This document shows positions 34,622-47,465 of a stretch of DNA of 64,000 bases, in pieces. Made by a program: the position numbers and the translations under genes. This stretch comes from Gordionus sp. m RMFG-2023 (lineage: Eukaryota > Nematomorpha > Gordioida > Chordodea > Parachordodidae): positions 31,411,561 through 31,475,560 of the forward strand of contig NC_088775.1 in the NCBI RefSeq assembly GCF_954871325.1. Reading direction: 5' to 3'. Within the stretch, counting starts at the first letter, position 1, and every line of letters starts with the position of its first letter. The notes below the pieces were generated by a model. That model worked only from the letters and a program-made list of their open reading frames with translations, was not told the origin of the DNA and did not search any database.

Positions 34622-35040
34622 ATTACCAACTATGAAAAAGTGAATGTAAATGAGTTATTATTTAGAACATATAAATAAAAAAATCATTTACAATGATTGC
34701 AATGCATTATTATTTAGAACATATAAATAAAAAAATCATTTACAATGATTGCAATGCATTATTATAATACATTGTTTGGCATGAATATGAGTTTGCTGAT
34801 AGAATGTCTAATCCTTTTAAATTACATTTAAAAAGATAGTAGAAAATTATACAAAATTATGTTTTATTTAAAAAATAATAATTTAGAATATAATATCACT
34901 GTATTATTATAATAGATCTATAATAAAGGTATTAAATAATTTTATCACTATTATATTTTGCCCTATTAAAATTTAATAGATATCTCCCCATGCTCTTTTG
35001 TCTCCCCCCTAGCCATCCCCTTTGAAAGCCTAACTCCTAA
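34622..35040. mobile_element. MITE family M1, copy 1 (degenerate)
   Basis: It shares 'ttggcatgaatatgag', 'tagaatgtctaa' and neighbouring AT blocks, in reverse orientation, with 45749-46298, and more loosely with 52012-52560. A 52-bp block (TATTATTTAGAACATATAAA...) is tandemly repeated at about 34656-34755. The ends are unclear. It is non-coding. Confidence 0.6.
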
Positions 35041-35269
35041 CCTCCTTGAAAAAAGTTGAAAGCAAACTAGACCTACCCCCGCTTATGTAGAAGATGCAAC
35101 ATCTACCAAAATACCCTTAAAGGTTAGTTGATTTTATGCGCTTCATGGATGGGAAGCTGTTTTCAATACCTCTACCAATAAATCTGCAAAATGATAAGGG
35201 TACGTTGCTGTTCTAATGAAAAAAAACAAGCTGCAGTCAATCTATTGCTTTATACAATTTGAAATTTCT
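35041..35269. other. Spacer before the mariner remnant
   Basis: Possibly the decayed N-terminal part of the Tc1/mariner copy. I see no motif firm enough to call. Confidence 0.35.
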
Positions 35270-35800
35270 ATAAATCCCTCATGATTTCGTTGGGGCATTA
35301 AGTCTTGGTTGCACAGATCTCATCCTTATCGATCCAGTGGTTAAGATTAATGTTGTATACTATCGTGACAATTTACTCGGTGAGCACTTATTTCCTGCTA
35401 TTAAAAAATTGCCAGGCATTAAATTTTTTATATTCCAACAGGAGAGTGATTCAGCTCACCGAGCCAAAGAAACTGTAGATCTATTTTTTAGAGAAACTCC
35501 AGATTATATTTAACCCACTATTTACCCCCCCCCCCACCCCATCAATAGCTATGATTTTAATCCAGTCATGATATGGAGTTCCTTCAAGAACGTATTTATC
35601 AAACCTGCATATGCGACGTTGACCATCTTAAATGGCCCCTTGTGGAGGAATAAAATTGTTTTGACTAAGGAATTGCTAACCGTAAAACCAGTGAATGGCG
35701 AACTTGTCTTGGAACATGTATTTGAGCTCATCGCGGGCATTTTGAATATAACTTTCAAGAACAGCATTTGACTCAAATTAATATGAGGTTTTTATGTTTT
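35270..35800 (+). pseudogene. Tc1/mariner-like transposase remnant
   Basis: A plus-strand reading from about 35306 gives DLILIDPVVKINVVYYRDNL, then the motif FFIFQQESDSAHRAKETVDL, then RETPDYI near 35510. The usual family motif is FQQDGAPAHRA, so the catalytic aspartate is replaced here by glutamate and the element is dead. After a C-run at 35525-35535, another frame gives LQERIYQTCICDVDHLKWPL and EWRTCLGTC, then RGHFEYNF, which is the family's C-terminus. In-frame stops interrupt this part. The open frame of 67 codons at 35568-35771 is a shadow in the wrong frame. Confidence 0.85.
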
Positions 35801-36349
35801 TTTGAATTGTAAAGTTCAATAAAAAATTAATGGAATAGGTAGAATTTCTTTATAACTTTTATTATGTATAACTTTGAACCCTGTTTATCGAATCTGATGA
35901 TAAAATTTATAGAAGACATTGGTAATATATCCCTTTCTCAGTCTAAAACTTTATAGTATTATATTTTTAACTGACAGATTTATTGTACAGAAAGTGTACT
36001 AGTTCAATTGAGACACATTGTATAGAGGAATTATGGTGAGACAAATACTTAAGTATGATATAGAATTTTATTTAAATAATAAAAATAGTTTATTGTGTCA
36101 GTTTAACTAAATAATCAGAGGTTATTCATGATGAGTAGAAGCGAATATTTTTCGGGAGAAACAATTGGATCTGATCCTTACTAATAGATATTAAATCTTA
36201 TTATATAATAAAAATTCATTAACATTTAATATCCCTTTGTCAGATCATATTTGAATATATCGTAGCTGATACAATCGAATATAATTCACTATACACCATG
36301 TTTCTTTTAGTGATCCTATTCTTTTGATTATGAGGAGAATAAACTCGAG
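35801..36349. other. AT-rich stretch, nothing recognised
   Basis: About 35990-36030 contains 'agttcaattgagacaca', which also occurs in both duplication arms (near 10050 and 27290), so a short dispersed repeat lies here. No gene. Confidence 0.4.
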
Positions 36350-36545
36350 TTATATATAGCTACATATAACTGTCCATGAAAAATTTACAGGCTGGTACCA
36401 ACTTTTTTAATGTTTGTCCCTGAGGTTTATTAATTGTAATGATAATAGCAAGTTTAGCAGTAAATTGCAGGCACTTAAAAGAAAATGGTAAGCCAAAATT
36501 AGGTGGAATTAAACTTATTCTCTGAATGAAATCCAAGTGTTGAGA
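36350..36545 (-). pseudogene. PIF1/Helitron-type helicase C-terminal remnant
   Basis: The minus strand from about 36540 gives IQRISLIPPNFGLPFSFKCL, then QFTAKLAIIITINKPQGQTL and KKLVPACKFFMDSYM, ending near 36350. The pattern PF.F...QF..KLA..TIN+.QGQTL is the last helicase motif of PIF1 enzymes, including the helicase domain of Helitron Rep/Hel proteins. The upstream motifs do not remain in one open frame. A Helitron remnant is more likely than host PIF1, given the transposon-rich setting and the isolated, decayed fragment. Confidence 0.75.
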
Positions 36546-37946
36546 AACTTACCAGAAATAAATTATGCTTGATTATATTTGGCATCAAATATGTGATGAT
36601 CAATTTAGTCTTATTGCTCAAATCAGAATTTATAGAATTAAAATTATAGGTACCTCAAAATTTGGACAAAATTCTACTGTGGTAAAATTTATAATTGGAA
36701 GCCTTTTTTTAAAAAAAAACAGTTAAAAAAGGTAATAAAAAAACGAAATTTTAATCAAAACATGAAAAGATAAAATACCAAAATAAAGGAAATACATATA
36801 AAAATATGATCAAATGTGGATATAGAATATAAAGGTGTATAAAATTTTATTTAAAATAAATTCTAATTGATAAAGTAATATATTGATTATAATAATATTT
36901 AAAAAAATTAAATTCCCACATATTTCTTGAATTCAATATAGTGAGAAAAAAATTATTTAAAAAAATATTTTTAACTAATACTATTTGTAACAAAAGTAAA
37001 TAATGGTTGCATCAGCTAGAGTCGTGTCAATATATTTTTACAAAATATAACGAAACCAAAATTTATTTTAAAAAAATTTTCAAAAAAAATTGTCTCTTAA
37101 TATTTCAAAAAAAAGTTTCTTTAACTCTTTAAGGAAAATATTTTCTATCAAGATTTTTAGTTTAATTGTATAAACACTTTTAATATAAAATTAGATATAC
37201 CTTTCATTGCTATAACATATGTAATTATCAATTTTTATGTTGGAAAAACATTAGGAAAAAAAATGAGAATAACTCAATTTTCATTAGCCCTTAGATATGC
37301 TATCGATTTTGATTGTAAATATATCTAACAATCTTTTTCTTAAATTTCCCTAATATAAATTAGACCTTATTCAATTTTTGAATATCTTAAATTCTACTTT
37401 TGTAACCATGGTCAATAATATAAAATTGTAATTTATTCTTTTTAGGGGAAATAAATTTTGGTATATTGACACAAATATTATAATGAACGATTATTTATAC
37501 AGAGCAAAGATATTTTACATGTTTGTTTTTAAAATATGGAATTAAATGATACTAATCTTTCAAAGTTTAATGCCATTTTTTAAAGAATAATTATTTTGCT
37601 TGAATCTAATTATATAGATAAATTTTCCCTATATTCTGTTTAAATTCCTGTAATCTAATTTCAATACAAAAATAAAATTTATTTTTATAGCCTAATACAA
37701 AAAACCTATATACTTATTTTATTGGTTATGAAATTAATAAATTCTGGGAAATTATTTTATACTATAACTTATAGATTCTTCTTTCTCAGCCCCATTCTAG
37801 ACAATCATATATATATCTTAGATTAAATTTTTTATGAAAGTCCTGTTTCTTTCTTGTTGGCATTTTCATCACAATTTTGACAGTAAATAGTGAGGACATT
37901 GCATTATGCAATCGGATTATAATAATATAAAAAGACGTATTGATAG
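36546..37946. other. AT-rich stretch, nothing recognised
   Basis: 1.4 kb of A/T-dominated sequence with only short, stop-filled frames. No repeat or gene could be supported. Confidence 0.5.
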
Positions 37947-38339
37947 TAGGAATGTAAATTTCCCAGGAAACTATAATTAAGGGTGATTTCCCGGGAAATT
38001 TAGGGAAATAATGAGAAAACAGAGAAAAAGGAAATTTCCTTTAAAAAATAATTTTACAGGTCAATATAATTTTTTTTTAAAAAATGTTACATCTAGGGAT
38101 GTAAAGGAGGTAAAAAAAAATAAAATTTCCCCTATGGTTTCCCCAATTTTTATAATATGTTTTTTGCTTAAATCAACATTTTATAATATTAACATTTTCC
38201 CAATTTTAAAAATGATCTTATGATAAAATAGTTTTTATTAATGTTATTATAGTCATCAAAACAATATACACAACATACATACTATATTAAAGTTTTTAAA
38301 TGGCTCATGTTTGATCTTATAGATGTCTAGATGGTTGGT

Positions 38340-38850
38340 CCTATTTTTATAAACACAAAGCTCAGAATAAGATGGGATGTATTGCAGTTTGCAAATACTG
38401 CAATTTAGAATACAGCATTCCCAACTCAACAAAGATGACAATACATATTTCTAAATTCAATAGATATCTTAGAACATTAAGTAATAATATAATTAACAAT
38501 AATATAGATCCAATAGAAGTTCAAGTCATAACCCCATCAAATAATAATGTTACTGATTTCAGTGATAGACCAACTACATATTCCAATATTAATTCTAATA
38601 AAATGATAATATAAACAAAAATGAAATCATTTCAGAAAAATCTTAACCTTTCAAACTAAATAATTTAATGAAATACATTGATAATATAACAACTGAAGAA
38701 CAATATAAACTGGATATTGAATTTGCACAAACCATCTTTATATCAAATTATTCATTTTCAATAACCCAATTTGTATTGGAAAAAACTATTTTAATCCTTA
38801 AGACCTGCTTTTAAAATACCTTCCAGATATTTACTAGGCAAAAAATTATT
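38340..38850 (+). pseudogene. hAT-3 transposase, N-terminal piece with BED-type finger
   Basis: The plus-strand frame before and through 38372-38614 gives FYKHKAQNKMGCIAVCKYC, then a BED-type zinc finger: C-x2-C followed by NSTKMTIHISKF. A spacer rich in asparagine and isoleucine follows. After a stop near 38614, the reading from about 38665 gives MKYIDNITTEEQYKLDIEFA and TIFISNYSFS, the conserved start of the hAT catalytic region. The frame then fails near 38810, where the LINE insertion begins. Confidence 0.75.
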
Positions 38851-39359
38851 AGACAGTATATTTAAAAGGATCGAATCAAAAGATCGCCGATCCTGGATTC
38901 GATCCTAAATTTGTCAATTTTCCCAGATTTATGGTCTTGACTTAAATTGAAGATCGTGATCGAGATCATTTTTAAATATAATAAAAATTTTGAAAATTAA
39001 ATTAAAATATTATTTTTAAAAAATATATATATCTACATCCTATTTTATCAACAACCATTCCACCATACTTTATATTTAAACATTTTCTCAATTTTATCTA
39101 GAACAAAATTTAGAGCCTAAAAGTTTTATTTATTTAATTATATTTTTTTAATTCAATTTTTTATTAAAATTCATATACAAATATGATAAAATATTATTAT
39201 TTAAAAATTAACATTATAATATAGAGAATATAATAAAATATGTCATATATCAGTTTAAGTTAAAAAAAAGAAAGATTGATACAAATGTATATTTTTATAA
39301 AAAGAAAAACATTTAAAGAAGAAAAAAATATCAAATGGCGAGGTTGGGCCATGATGTTT
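38851..39359. other. AT-rich segment between hAT-3 and the LINE fragment
   Basis: It contains 'ggatcgaatcaaaagatcg' and 'ggattcgatcctaa' near 38872-38915. Similar GATCGGGATTCGATC words occur near 41505, so both ends of the inserted segment carry related, roughly inverted sequence. No coding frame. Confidence 0.4.
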
Positions 39360-41200
39360 TAAATATTTGCTAATTAGATCTAATTATAGATACGGCGATT
39401 TTCTACTTGAGTTTGTAAAATGGAGAAAGGTTTGATTTTATTATTGATTTGGAAATTATTTTGAATAGATCTAAAGCCGAAGCAGTTATCACACATTAGG
39501 TGAGACTATTTTATATTTTTTAGAGATTCGGCTCTGTTAAGGAGATCATGGGAATTATTAGATGGAGCCATGGGATCAATGCAGGTAAAATCCCACATTA
39601 AAGACTTTCCCATGAAAAAAGGTAAGACGGTTTTGCCATCAGGGCGTTTTTATCTAAAAAGGATGTAGGTTCTATCTAAACTACGGGGAAAATTGTCTTT
39701 ATTTAAAAAAGAAGCTACTATTGCATATATTTTATCATGTAAGCTGATTTTTGATATAAATTTACAGTGGAGAACGTGTCTCCCATACGCGTCTGCCGAT
39801 TGATTGCATTTAATGCAAATATAATAGTTTAGGAAAGGTACGCCCAAGCGTAAATTGATTGCATAACGAAAAGCGTCGTTATCTATTAGCTGGTTATTTA
39901 AAATGCTGGGATATGAATCTAACCATTCATGGCCAGAGTTGTTGAAATTAAGAGATCTTAGGAAGGATTTATATTGGTGATCATCGCTCAAATTGAGGTA
40001 AGCTAAGGAACGAGATACCAATCCTTGATCCCAATCTTTTTGTTTCGTTGAATCTGGTGGGGCTGTGTTTGGTAAGACATTAATATTCCAACAACGTAAG
40101 GCTTCATCTAATAAATTATCTTTATCGATGGTAATAATTTACGAGGTAATATTTTTTACTGATAAGGTTGATGAGATGAAGGAAACATGGGCTATACTTA
40201 ATGCCGATCTTAGCCCTAGTCCTCCGGATTTAGAAGGGAGAGTTGCTTGAAGCCATGAGCTAGAATCGAGTTTGATGTTTAATAACTGTCATCATTTGTA
40301 GTATCTTTTGTTCATATTCTTTTAAAAGAATTTCAAAAGAGAAGGCACCAGAAGTATTTAAACAATACTGGATTTGTGGTATTAAAAGGGCGTTTTTGAG
40401 AATGTAATATGCTTGATGGATGGGTAATTTTTCTAAGATCGATAGTTTGGGGAATTGTGATTTTAAGGTGATTTAAAAAATTAAAAATTCCCTCTGCAAC
40501 TCCCAATGGGGCTTCTAATATACTAAAATCTTGTAAGGGTTTCCGTCTAAAGTTATCTAATATAGTGGTTGGAGGCGGAGAAGGATAAATTTCTCATTAC
40601 TTTATATTTAAGGATAAATTAACTTCATCAAAGTATTTGTTGATTATATCTAGACAATTCTGGATTGAAGAAATGGTCCCCGATATAGTACAATCGTCAA
40701 GGCACCAAACGTGTAGATTGAGTTTGCATGAAAGAGCAATATCACTTATTAGGTGTTTAAGGGATAGCAAAAAAGTAGTGATCCTAATTGGTCACCGTGT
40801 TAGAGGCCTTCTGCAGAATTAATAATATAATCATTAAATTTGAGTAAGGAAGGAATGCAATAGCTAAGATGGATGTAATTGTGGTAGTACGGGAATGTTT
40901 CCAAGAAAGTATCGATCATTTTATTCCTATTAATAATTAAAGGCATTGGATATGTCTAGTTTTGCTATATAATCTTCAGGTTGGATAAAATTAGTCGACT
41001 GCAATGAATTGCGACAGCCTCCTTTTACTCCAAATCCCACTTGGTAAGGAGCTAGGCTTAAGGTTATCGTAGATTTGAGTCGATTACAAATAATTTTTGA
41101 ATTAGTCGGTAGAGAATTCCAATAGCTATTGGGCGCACTTGATTTTCAGCTTTTTCAAGAGCAATTAGTTGAGCCCCAAAGATAATTGGTATAATAAAAA
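39360..41200 (-). pseudogene. LINE-type retroelement, copy 1 (RT and restriction-like endonuclease, 5'-truncated)
   Basis: Read on the minus strand. About 41190-40970 shows the start of the reverse transcriptase: IPIIFGAQLIALEKAENQVR, PIAIGIL, GFGVKGGCRNSLQ and then KLDISNAF, which is motif A. About 40820-40620 gives GDQLGSLLF (motif B) and VWCLDDCTISG with the LDD of motif C. About 40020-39650 gives LRLGVPFLNYYICIKC and a C-x2-C...H-x4-C knuckle (CIKCNQSADAYGRHVLHC). About 39650-39560 gives [12 protein letters not shown] and LMWDFT, the R/K-PD...D core of a restriction-like endonuclease. The layout is that of LINEs with a C-terminal restriction-like endonuclease (R2/NeSL/CRE type). Several frame breaks and no N-terminal part. 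It is inserted in hAT-3. Confidence 0.82.
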
Positions 41201-41564
41201 TATAAATAAATTCTGGGTTTTAATAATGTCTCCATTATAGATTTAGAAGATAATACATCTACTATTGATGTATAATAAATAAATTATCATTTCTTAATAT
41301 AGATTTCCTTCACTGTATGATGACAGTAACATATGTAACAATAATTCACCAAAAATTTTAGCTAAATTGGCCCTATATAACCTGCCACAAAATCTGTTGG
41401 TAAAAAAAAGGTTAATAGCCCATTTGGAAAATATTTCCTTCAGAAATTTAAATAAGAAAAGGTATATCCTGGATTCCGATTCTCTTTTTTTTAAATATCG
41501 TGATCGGGATTCGATCTTTTTTAAAAGATCGATTAACAAGCCTGGGGTCGAATATATAGTAAAT

Positions 41565-42320
41565 AAAAAATTAGACAAAAGCAAAAATTTGACTCTCATT
41601 AGTGGACAAATTTAAGAGAGGAATGCATTATCAACTTTATTCTGGCAACCCCTTGTCCCATTTGCTATAAATCTATTGACAAAAAAACAAACATGCATAC
41701 AGGGGAATACATATCAAAGTGCATGGATTAAATCTATTTCTAAAGGATATAGCAAATAAGATATTATCGATTCAAATTTTAGTCACAAACGCTAAAAATA
41801 TTATCAAATATGTAAAATCTAACAATATTTTTATATCAACCTTAAAAGAAAAACAACACCCTAAGAAATAATAATAAAATTGTTTCCCTAAAGCTGACTA
41901 GCCCAACTCGTTGGGCAGGTATAGTTTTGATGATTAATAGCTTATTAAAAAAATAAAGATATTCTTCAGGAAATTGCAATCTTGATATATTTACTGATCG
42001 AGATAAGAGACTTACTCTTCTCGATAACGATTTTAAATGTTCTAATGCAAGTATAAAATTTTATAAAAATCTCTGATTTTATCAGTGCCACCGACCAGCT
42101 TCCGAAATAATATGCTCCTGCTCCTCCTTTGAAAATATTCATTCGAAATCTAGAAATAGGATAAAAAAAAATAGTAAGGTCCGAAAATTAGTTTTTATAA
42201 GAGCCAATCTCTATTTTATAAGAAAAGATATTTCTGCAAATGACAAATTGCTGGATTCTAGAATTTCAAGCTCTGATCTTGAATTATTTTCTTCTTCAAA
42301 CGAAGATAACTAACATATTA
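41565..42320 (+). pseudogene. hAT-3 transposase, later piece
   Basis: The plus-strand frames give NLTLISGQI near 41587-41613. Then comes VHGLNLFLKDIANKILSIQI (from about 41720), where the family has C-x-AH-x-LNL, and then LVTNAKNIIKYVKSN. SPTRWAG follows near 41905, matching the conserved TRW tryptophan. The C-terminal dimerisation region is not recognisable. Stops and frame changes make it a pseudogene. Confidence 0.75.
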
Positions 42321-42556
42321 ATCAAAATTAAATCATATTTGTTTAAAGTCTATATTAAAATAAAACATGTAAAGAAATCACAAATTAGTTGAAATTAAAT
42401 CATATTTGTTTAATTGTAATGTTTATAATCTATATATTTTCAATAAAACATGAAAAAAAAATAATATTTACCTGTAAAATATTATAAAAAAGATAGTTTC
42501 CCGTTTTTCCCCCAAATTTCCCCGAAATATAGTTTACTGGGAAATTTACATCCCTA

Positions 42557-43840
42557 TTACAAAAATTTATAAAATATTAAGATGATATTTAAAAAATATA
42601 ATATAATTTCAATTATTTAAGTTAACATGATTTGAAACGATTCCAGATCTCTCGACCAAATGATCATTTGCCTCGCAACATTTAAATTTAGGTATCCAAA
42701 AAATCGGTTTATAAAATCTAATCATTTATCGATAACAACATTGTCTTTAAAATTAAATCCACAATATCTAAGGTTAAATATATAAGCAGGATTATTTATG
42801 TCCCGGAAATAAAAAATTTTCTATTTTTTTATAATTGTTCGATCTCTATAATTTGGCCCTTAAATGATTTCCCTGATATAATTAAATACTTGAGGAACAT
42901 CTGATAAGTTAGATTTCTACTCTTCGACTTCCTCTATTTGTATAGAAATGACTTTAAAACCTTTATTGGCAAGAAGATTAAGTCTCATAACACTATAAAA
43001 ATATGGAGTATTGCCCAAAATATCTTACATATCCGAAGAGTTGTGTAGGCTAGGCAACTTTAAGGAAACAGTCCTATTTTTATCTTTAAGTAGTTGTTTT
43101 TCCTTAGGTGTATAAAATAATGTTGAATTTTACATATTTTATGATAATTTGGTCTTTTGACTATTAAATTGGCAATATTTTATTTGCTAGTTCCTTAAAA
43201 ACAAATTCATTCTATGAGATGTAAACCTAATGCATTTAATAATTTGAATTGGATATTTAATCATCACAAATTTCAGGCTTTTTTCATTACTTGCATTATT
43301 TATTATAATGTTAATTTTTGTGTTTCCTATTTCCAATTACTTTAATGAATTCTAGATATATATATATTCTCCCGTATGCATATTGGTTCCTGTTTCAATT
43401 AGGATTGCTTCAAACAAGTCTTTTGGATATAATATTAGTGTGCAAAAATTAATATCAAATCATAATCATAAAAGTTATCCCCGCTAACAATAAAGTATTT
43501 ATTAATTATTTATTGACATCATATTAGTCAACAATCATCAAAATAATCACCAAAACGTTAAACGCGACTTCCACTCCACCCGTAGACGCTAAGATACATA
43601 CCGATACCCAACAAATTAGCCTAAGTAACAAAATATATATTAGAAATCAATCTAAAATTATTAGCAATTCCTCTATTTTTTTTATTCCATGAATAACAAT
43701 ATAGGCTCAGGGGGCCATATGTGGCTAGATAGGAAACAGACAATTGTGAGAATAATTCCGACGACTATATTCAAAATTTATTAAAACATCAATCATGACA
43801 GTAGATATGGAATTAGATTGTGAATCAGGGATTATTTAGA
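42557..43840. other. AT-rich stretch, nothing recognised
   Basis: 1.3 kb of AT-rich DNA with no supported gene and no clear repeat. Confidence 0.5.
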
Positions 43841-44030
43841 TAGTGTTATTAAGCAACTCGATTTTTAAAAACGGCTGACCCAATATTTTAACCAAAATTT
43901 ATTTTTGCCAGTCTGGAGATTTCTGCTCATATATGACAAAAATATTTTGATATTTAAATAAATCTTGAGGTTTGCCTAATATTATTTTGGCGAAATACAA
44001 AGTCAGCTAAATCGAGTCATTTAACAATAA
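43841..44030. mobile_element. Small MITE with TAGTGTTATTAA-type ends
   Basis: The left end TAGTGTTATTAAGCAACTCG pairs with the right end, which reverse-complemented reads TTATTGTTAAATGACTCGAT. Both go on with 'ttt/agctgac' inside. It is about 190 bp and non-coding. The ends resemble the TGTTGTTAAA ends of the element at 57749-57956 and of the full hAT at 47229, so a hAT-derived MITE is likely. Confidence 0.6.
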
Positions 44031-45748
44031 AACATTTAAAATTGTAGAGCTATTTTTTTCAAGTCGAATCTCTTATTTTCAAAAATTTTTTGAGCAGGTT
44101 TATAAGGATGAGAATGGTTTGAGAGATTATAAAAATGTCAAAAACATATAAATTCTTTAACATACGGGTTAGGGTTCATAAATAATTTGAATAATTTGGT
44201 CATAAACGCTAAAGATTAGGAGGTGTTAAATTCTATATCAAAAGAAAAATTATTGTTTACATTTGTTTAAAAAACCTTTAAGGAGGTTAAGCGTAAAGTT
44301 AAGAGGGTTTCCATAGGTGTGGTAAGATTTATGTATAAAAAATTAACAAAATGTAGTCATATACTATGAGGGGATTGTGTATTTAATATGCTAAGTGATG
44401 TATATTTCATATATATTTCGTTTATTTCATATATATTTAAGATATTATTTTTAAATGATTGATAAATGTCAATCAGTTGAATAATTTTATATTTTAGAAA
44501 AATTATAGATATTGATTAAAAAACAGTTATTATTTTTGTTGATTTTAATCGCGGAGGGATAATTTAAAAGGAAAAAAATTGATTCGCCATTAATTGATTT
44601 ATAAAAATTTATTGTGAAATAATTTTTATTTTGTACTAAAAGTTGATATTTGGATTAAATTACTGTGATAAACTGATATATCTGAAATAATGAATAAATA
44701 TAAATATTCATAGTGAAATTATATAAATCTTAATAGTGAAAATTAAGTTAATTGAGTAATAAAATGAGTAATATTTTAAGATTTGTATCACGTTATCATA
44801 AATTTATCACTTCAGATAATAGAATAAGTGTAGAATAAAATTTTTTTAGAAAAAATTGTCTCTTTCTAAGCACTTGAAAATATAAATGGGGTATTTTTAT
44901 TCGATGTTTTTTGTGCGGTAATTATTTGCAAAGGATATTTTTGTACTGCACTATTATCGGGAAATATTTATTCGTGTGATTTTGCACTAGTATTTATGTC
45001 CAGAATTCCTTAAAGGAAGAGTAGGTAAAAAATTTTTATTCTCTCACCTTTTGTAGGCTATGAATACCACCAAGTATTATATTTTTCTGTTTTAGAATGT
45101 ACCATTATTTATAGTTTTTACCATGAATAAAGTTAGCAGATTCTAGTGAATGGAAAACAGGACAATTTTGTTATATATTTTGGCAAAGCATATGATATAA
45201 TTTAATTTATTTTACTATGTAATGTAATATACTCTAGATTATTCAATTTAAGCATTTGCGAACATCTATGATCGAAGTAATCAATGCAATAGATATAAAT
45301 AAGAGTGGATTTGGAATAAATCTAATTTAAATCCCTTACTAAAGGCGATTTAAAAATTTCGTTTCAGAAATGTATTCCAGCATGGTGTATAGAGTACTCA
45401 AACTAAATATCTGACAAATATGCCGTAATTTGGTATTAAAATTTTTATAAATAATTTTAAATTTTTTCTTGTAAATTTAAAAATCTACTGTCGAGGTTTT
45501 AGTGATATTCTGAATGCTAAAATGTCCTCTTTTTCAAAATTAACCGATCTTAAAATTGGATTAGCACTCATTATTTTTTAAATGCACCTCTATAAACAGT
45601 TTATTTAAATACCTTTGTTAAAAAAAATTTCTTATGGCATTAAATTATTTTAATAACAAATGATGAAAAATAATCAAAATATATCTTAACCCATGAAAAA
45701 TAGTAAATAATTATTTGGAAATGATTATTTAATTACATGATTCTGCAC
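44031..45748. other. AT-rich stretch, nothing recognised
   Basis: 1.7 kb without supported genes. Frames are short and full of stops. Confidence 0.5.
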
Positions 45749-46298
45749 TACGCTTATACGTGAACAGGGTGGGTAGTGACAGTTTGTTTCCCTTTAATAG
45801 GGAGTATGTATTTAAGGTGGATAAGCTAGGGGTGCAAAATATTTATTGAGAGTTATCTATTACATTTTTTGATGAAATAGGTATATATTGTAAAATTGAA
45901 TATTCTTATTATAGACCTACTATAATACAATGATGTTTCTAAATATCTATCAAATCTCTATATTACATTCAATCATAGACATTATTTTCCAAATAAAACT
46001 ATTTCTGAATAATTATCTGCTATATTTTTAAATGTAATTCAAAAATAATAAAGGGTTAGACATTCTATTAGCACACTCATATTCATGCCAATCAATATAG
46101 TATAATAATACATTAATTGTAAATGAAGGGGGTTTTAATTGAATGTTAAAAGAAATAACTCCTTTACATTTACAATATTTTGATATTTTATAGTAATTTA
46201 ATCAGTTACTTAAGTTATTCTTTTTTAAATTTATGAAGGGAGTAAAAAAATTTGCGGAGGGGATGGGGGATCAATGAATATCCTATCATATAGGCAGG
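45749..46298. mobile_element. MITE family M1, copy 2
   Basis: It aligns end to end with 52012-52560. The left end 'cgcttatacgtgaacagggtggg' corresponds to that copy's AGCGTCTACATGAGCGGGAG, and the right end 'tatcctatcatataggc' to its AATCCTGTCATGTAGACTCT. The middle shares 'ttatagacctactataatac', 'ttccaaataaaact' and 'ttaaatgtaatt'. It is about 550 bp and non-coding. The target duplication is not clear here. Confidence 0.7.
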
Positions 46299-47220
46299 AC
46301 AAAAGCTCATCTTATTGAGAAATGTGAGCACTTTTTGTTAGGTTATTTTCATATGTTTTTTTTTAAAAATTGAAATTTATTTAAAAGGATTTAGAAATAA
46401 ATAAAATATTTGAGATAAATTAATAAAATTGCATTTTAATTTTGTTTTTAATGTAAATTATTAGCATTTTTTTTAATATTAATTCAAGGAACAAGAAGGG
46501 TATTATTTTCCATTCTTCATTATTTTAATTTAGACATATATGATAAAAGATCTTGAGAATTATTTAGCCTAAATGTTGCATAAATATTAGATAGAAAAAT
46601 TTCCTTTGAATATTTTTATATCAAAATGAAATAATGATGAAAATATAGATAAGAATACACATCATTTATTTTAATTAATCGTCTTTCATTTTACATAAAA
46701 TAGGTTTAGTTTATTAAAATCCTTTAAATCGATCTCAATAACATAATCATCATTTATATAATAGACAAGATATGAAATATATATCTTCTTAAATTTTTAT
46801 TCTAGATTTATATTATTAAAATAAGGTTCCATCAAACCTTAACAAAGATTGAGTGGCTACAGAAAAATTGAATTATGATTAATACGTGAACATCACCAGT
46901 CATAAAGACCATTTTTGATATTAAAGCTCAAGACCTAATCAAAAAATTGGGTAGACAAATTTCAGTCAAAACAGAAAATCCTAAAGATGGATTTTATCTT
47001 TATCAAAGACTTGCAAACCAAGTCATAAAATCAAATTTCTATTGCCTTATTAGCTCATTCACCTATATATTTTGTTTTAATTGTAATATAATATCACCTA
47101 ATTTGTAACTTCTCATGCATGTTTTATTATACTTGTTAAATTTGTCAAAGTTATTGAATTTTATGGAAAAAACTTACATTTCATTATAGTTTATTAAATT
47201 TTTTATATTTATTTTTTTAT
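46299..47220. other. AT-rich stretch, nothing recognised
   Basis: No gene or repeat supported. Ends at the hAT-2 target duplication. Confidence 0.5.
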
Positions 47221-47256
47221 CATATTTTCAGAGTTGTTAAAAGATACTTTTTAAAT

Positions 47257-47345
47257 GGATATAGATACAGATACATAGTCTCAAAAGTTATCTAGATACA
47301 GATACAGTGTCTAAAAAGTTATCAAGATACAGATACATTTTTTAT
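47257..47345. repeat. hAT-2 subterminal repeats, left
   Basis: Several copies of GATACAGATACA and 'aagttatctagatac' lie inside the terminal repeat. Such clusters are typical binding sites for hAT transposases. The binding role is inferred from the family. Confidence 0.8.
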
Positions 47346-47465
47346 TATGCTCTTATAGGTTTGCATAAACCTAAATTAATATTATATTGTGAAAATTCAT
47401 GAAATGAGCTAAAAAATTTATTGACGCGATATTACATTTATCAGAATATAACTAAAATAATGATT

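Larger units (their letters stand above)
37947..42556 (+). mobile_element. hAT-3 element (TAGGGATGTAAATTTCCC ends) interrupted by a LINE
   Basis: The left end is TAGGAATGTAAATTTCCCAG and the right end, reverse-complemented, is TAGGGATGTAAATTTCCCAG. Such ends are typical of one BED-finger hAT group of invertebrates. hAT-type coding pieces sit at 38360-38850 and 41565-42320 on the plus strand. The gap between them holds a LINE fragment on the minus strand. No matching 8-bp target duplication is visible (left ATTGATAG, right TTACAAAA), so one edge may have been altered. Confidence 0.75.

Noticed and set aside
35568-35771. 67-codon plus-strand frame
   Set aside because: It is a wrong-frame shadow of the mariner C-terminal region, which reads correctly in another frame.
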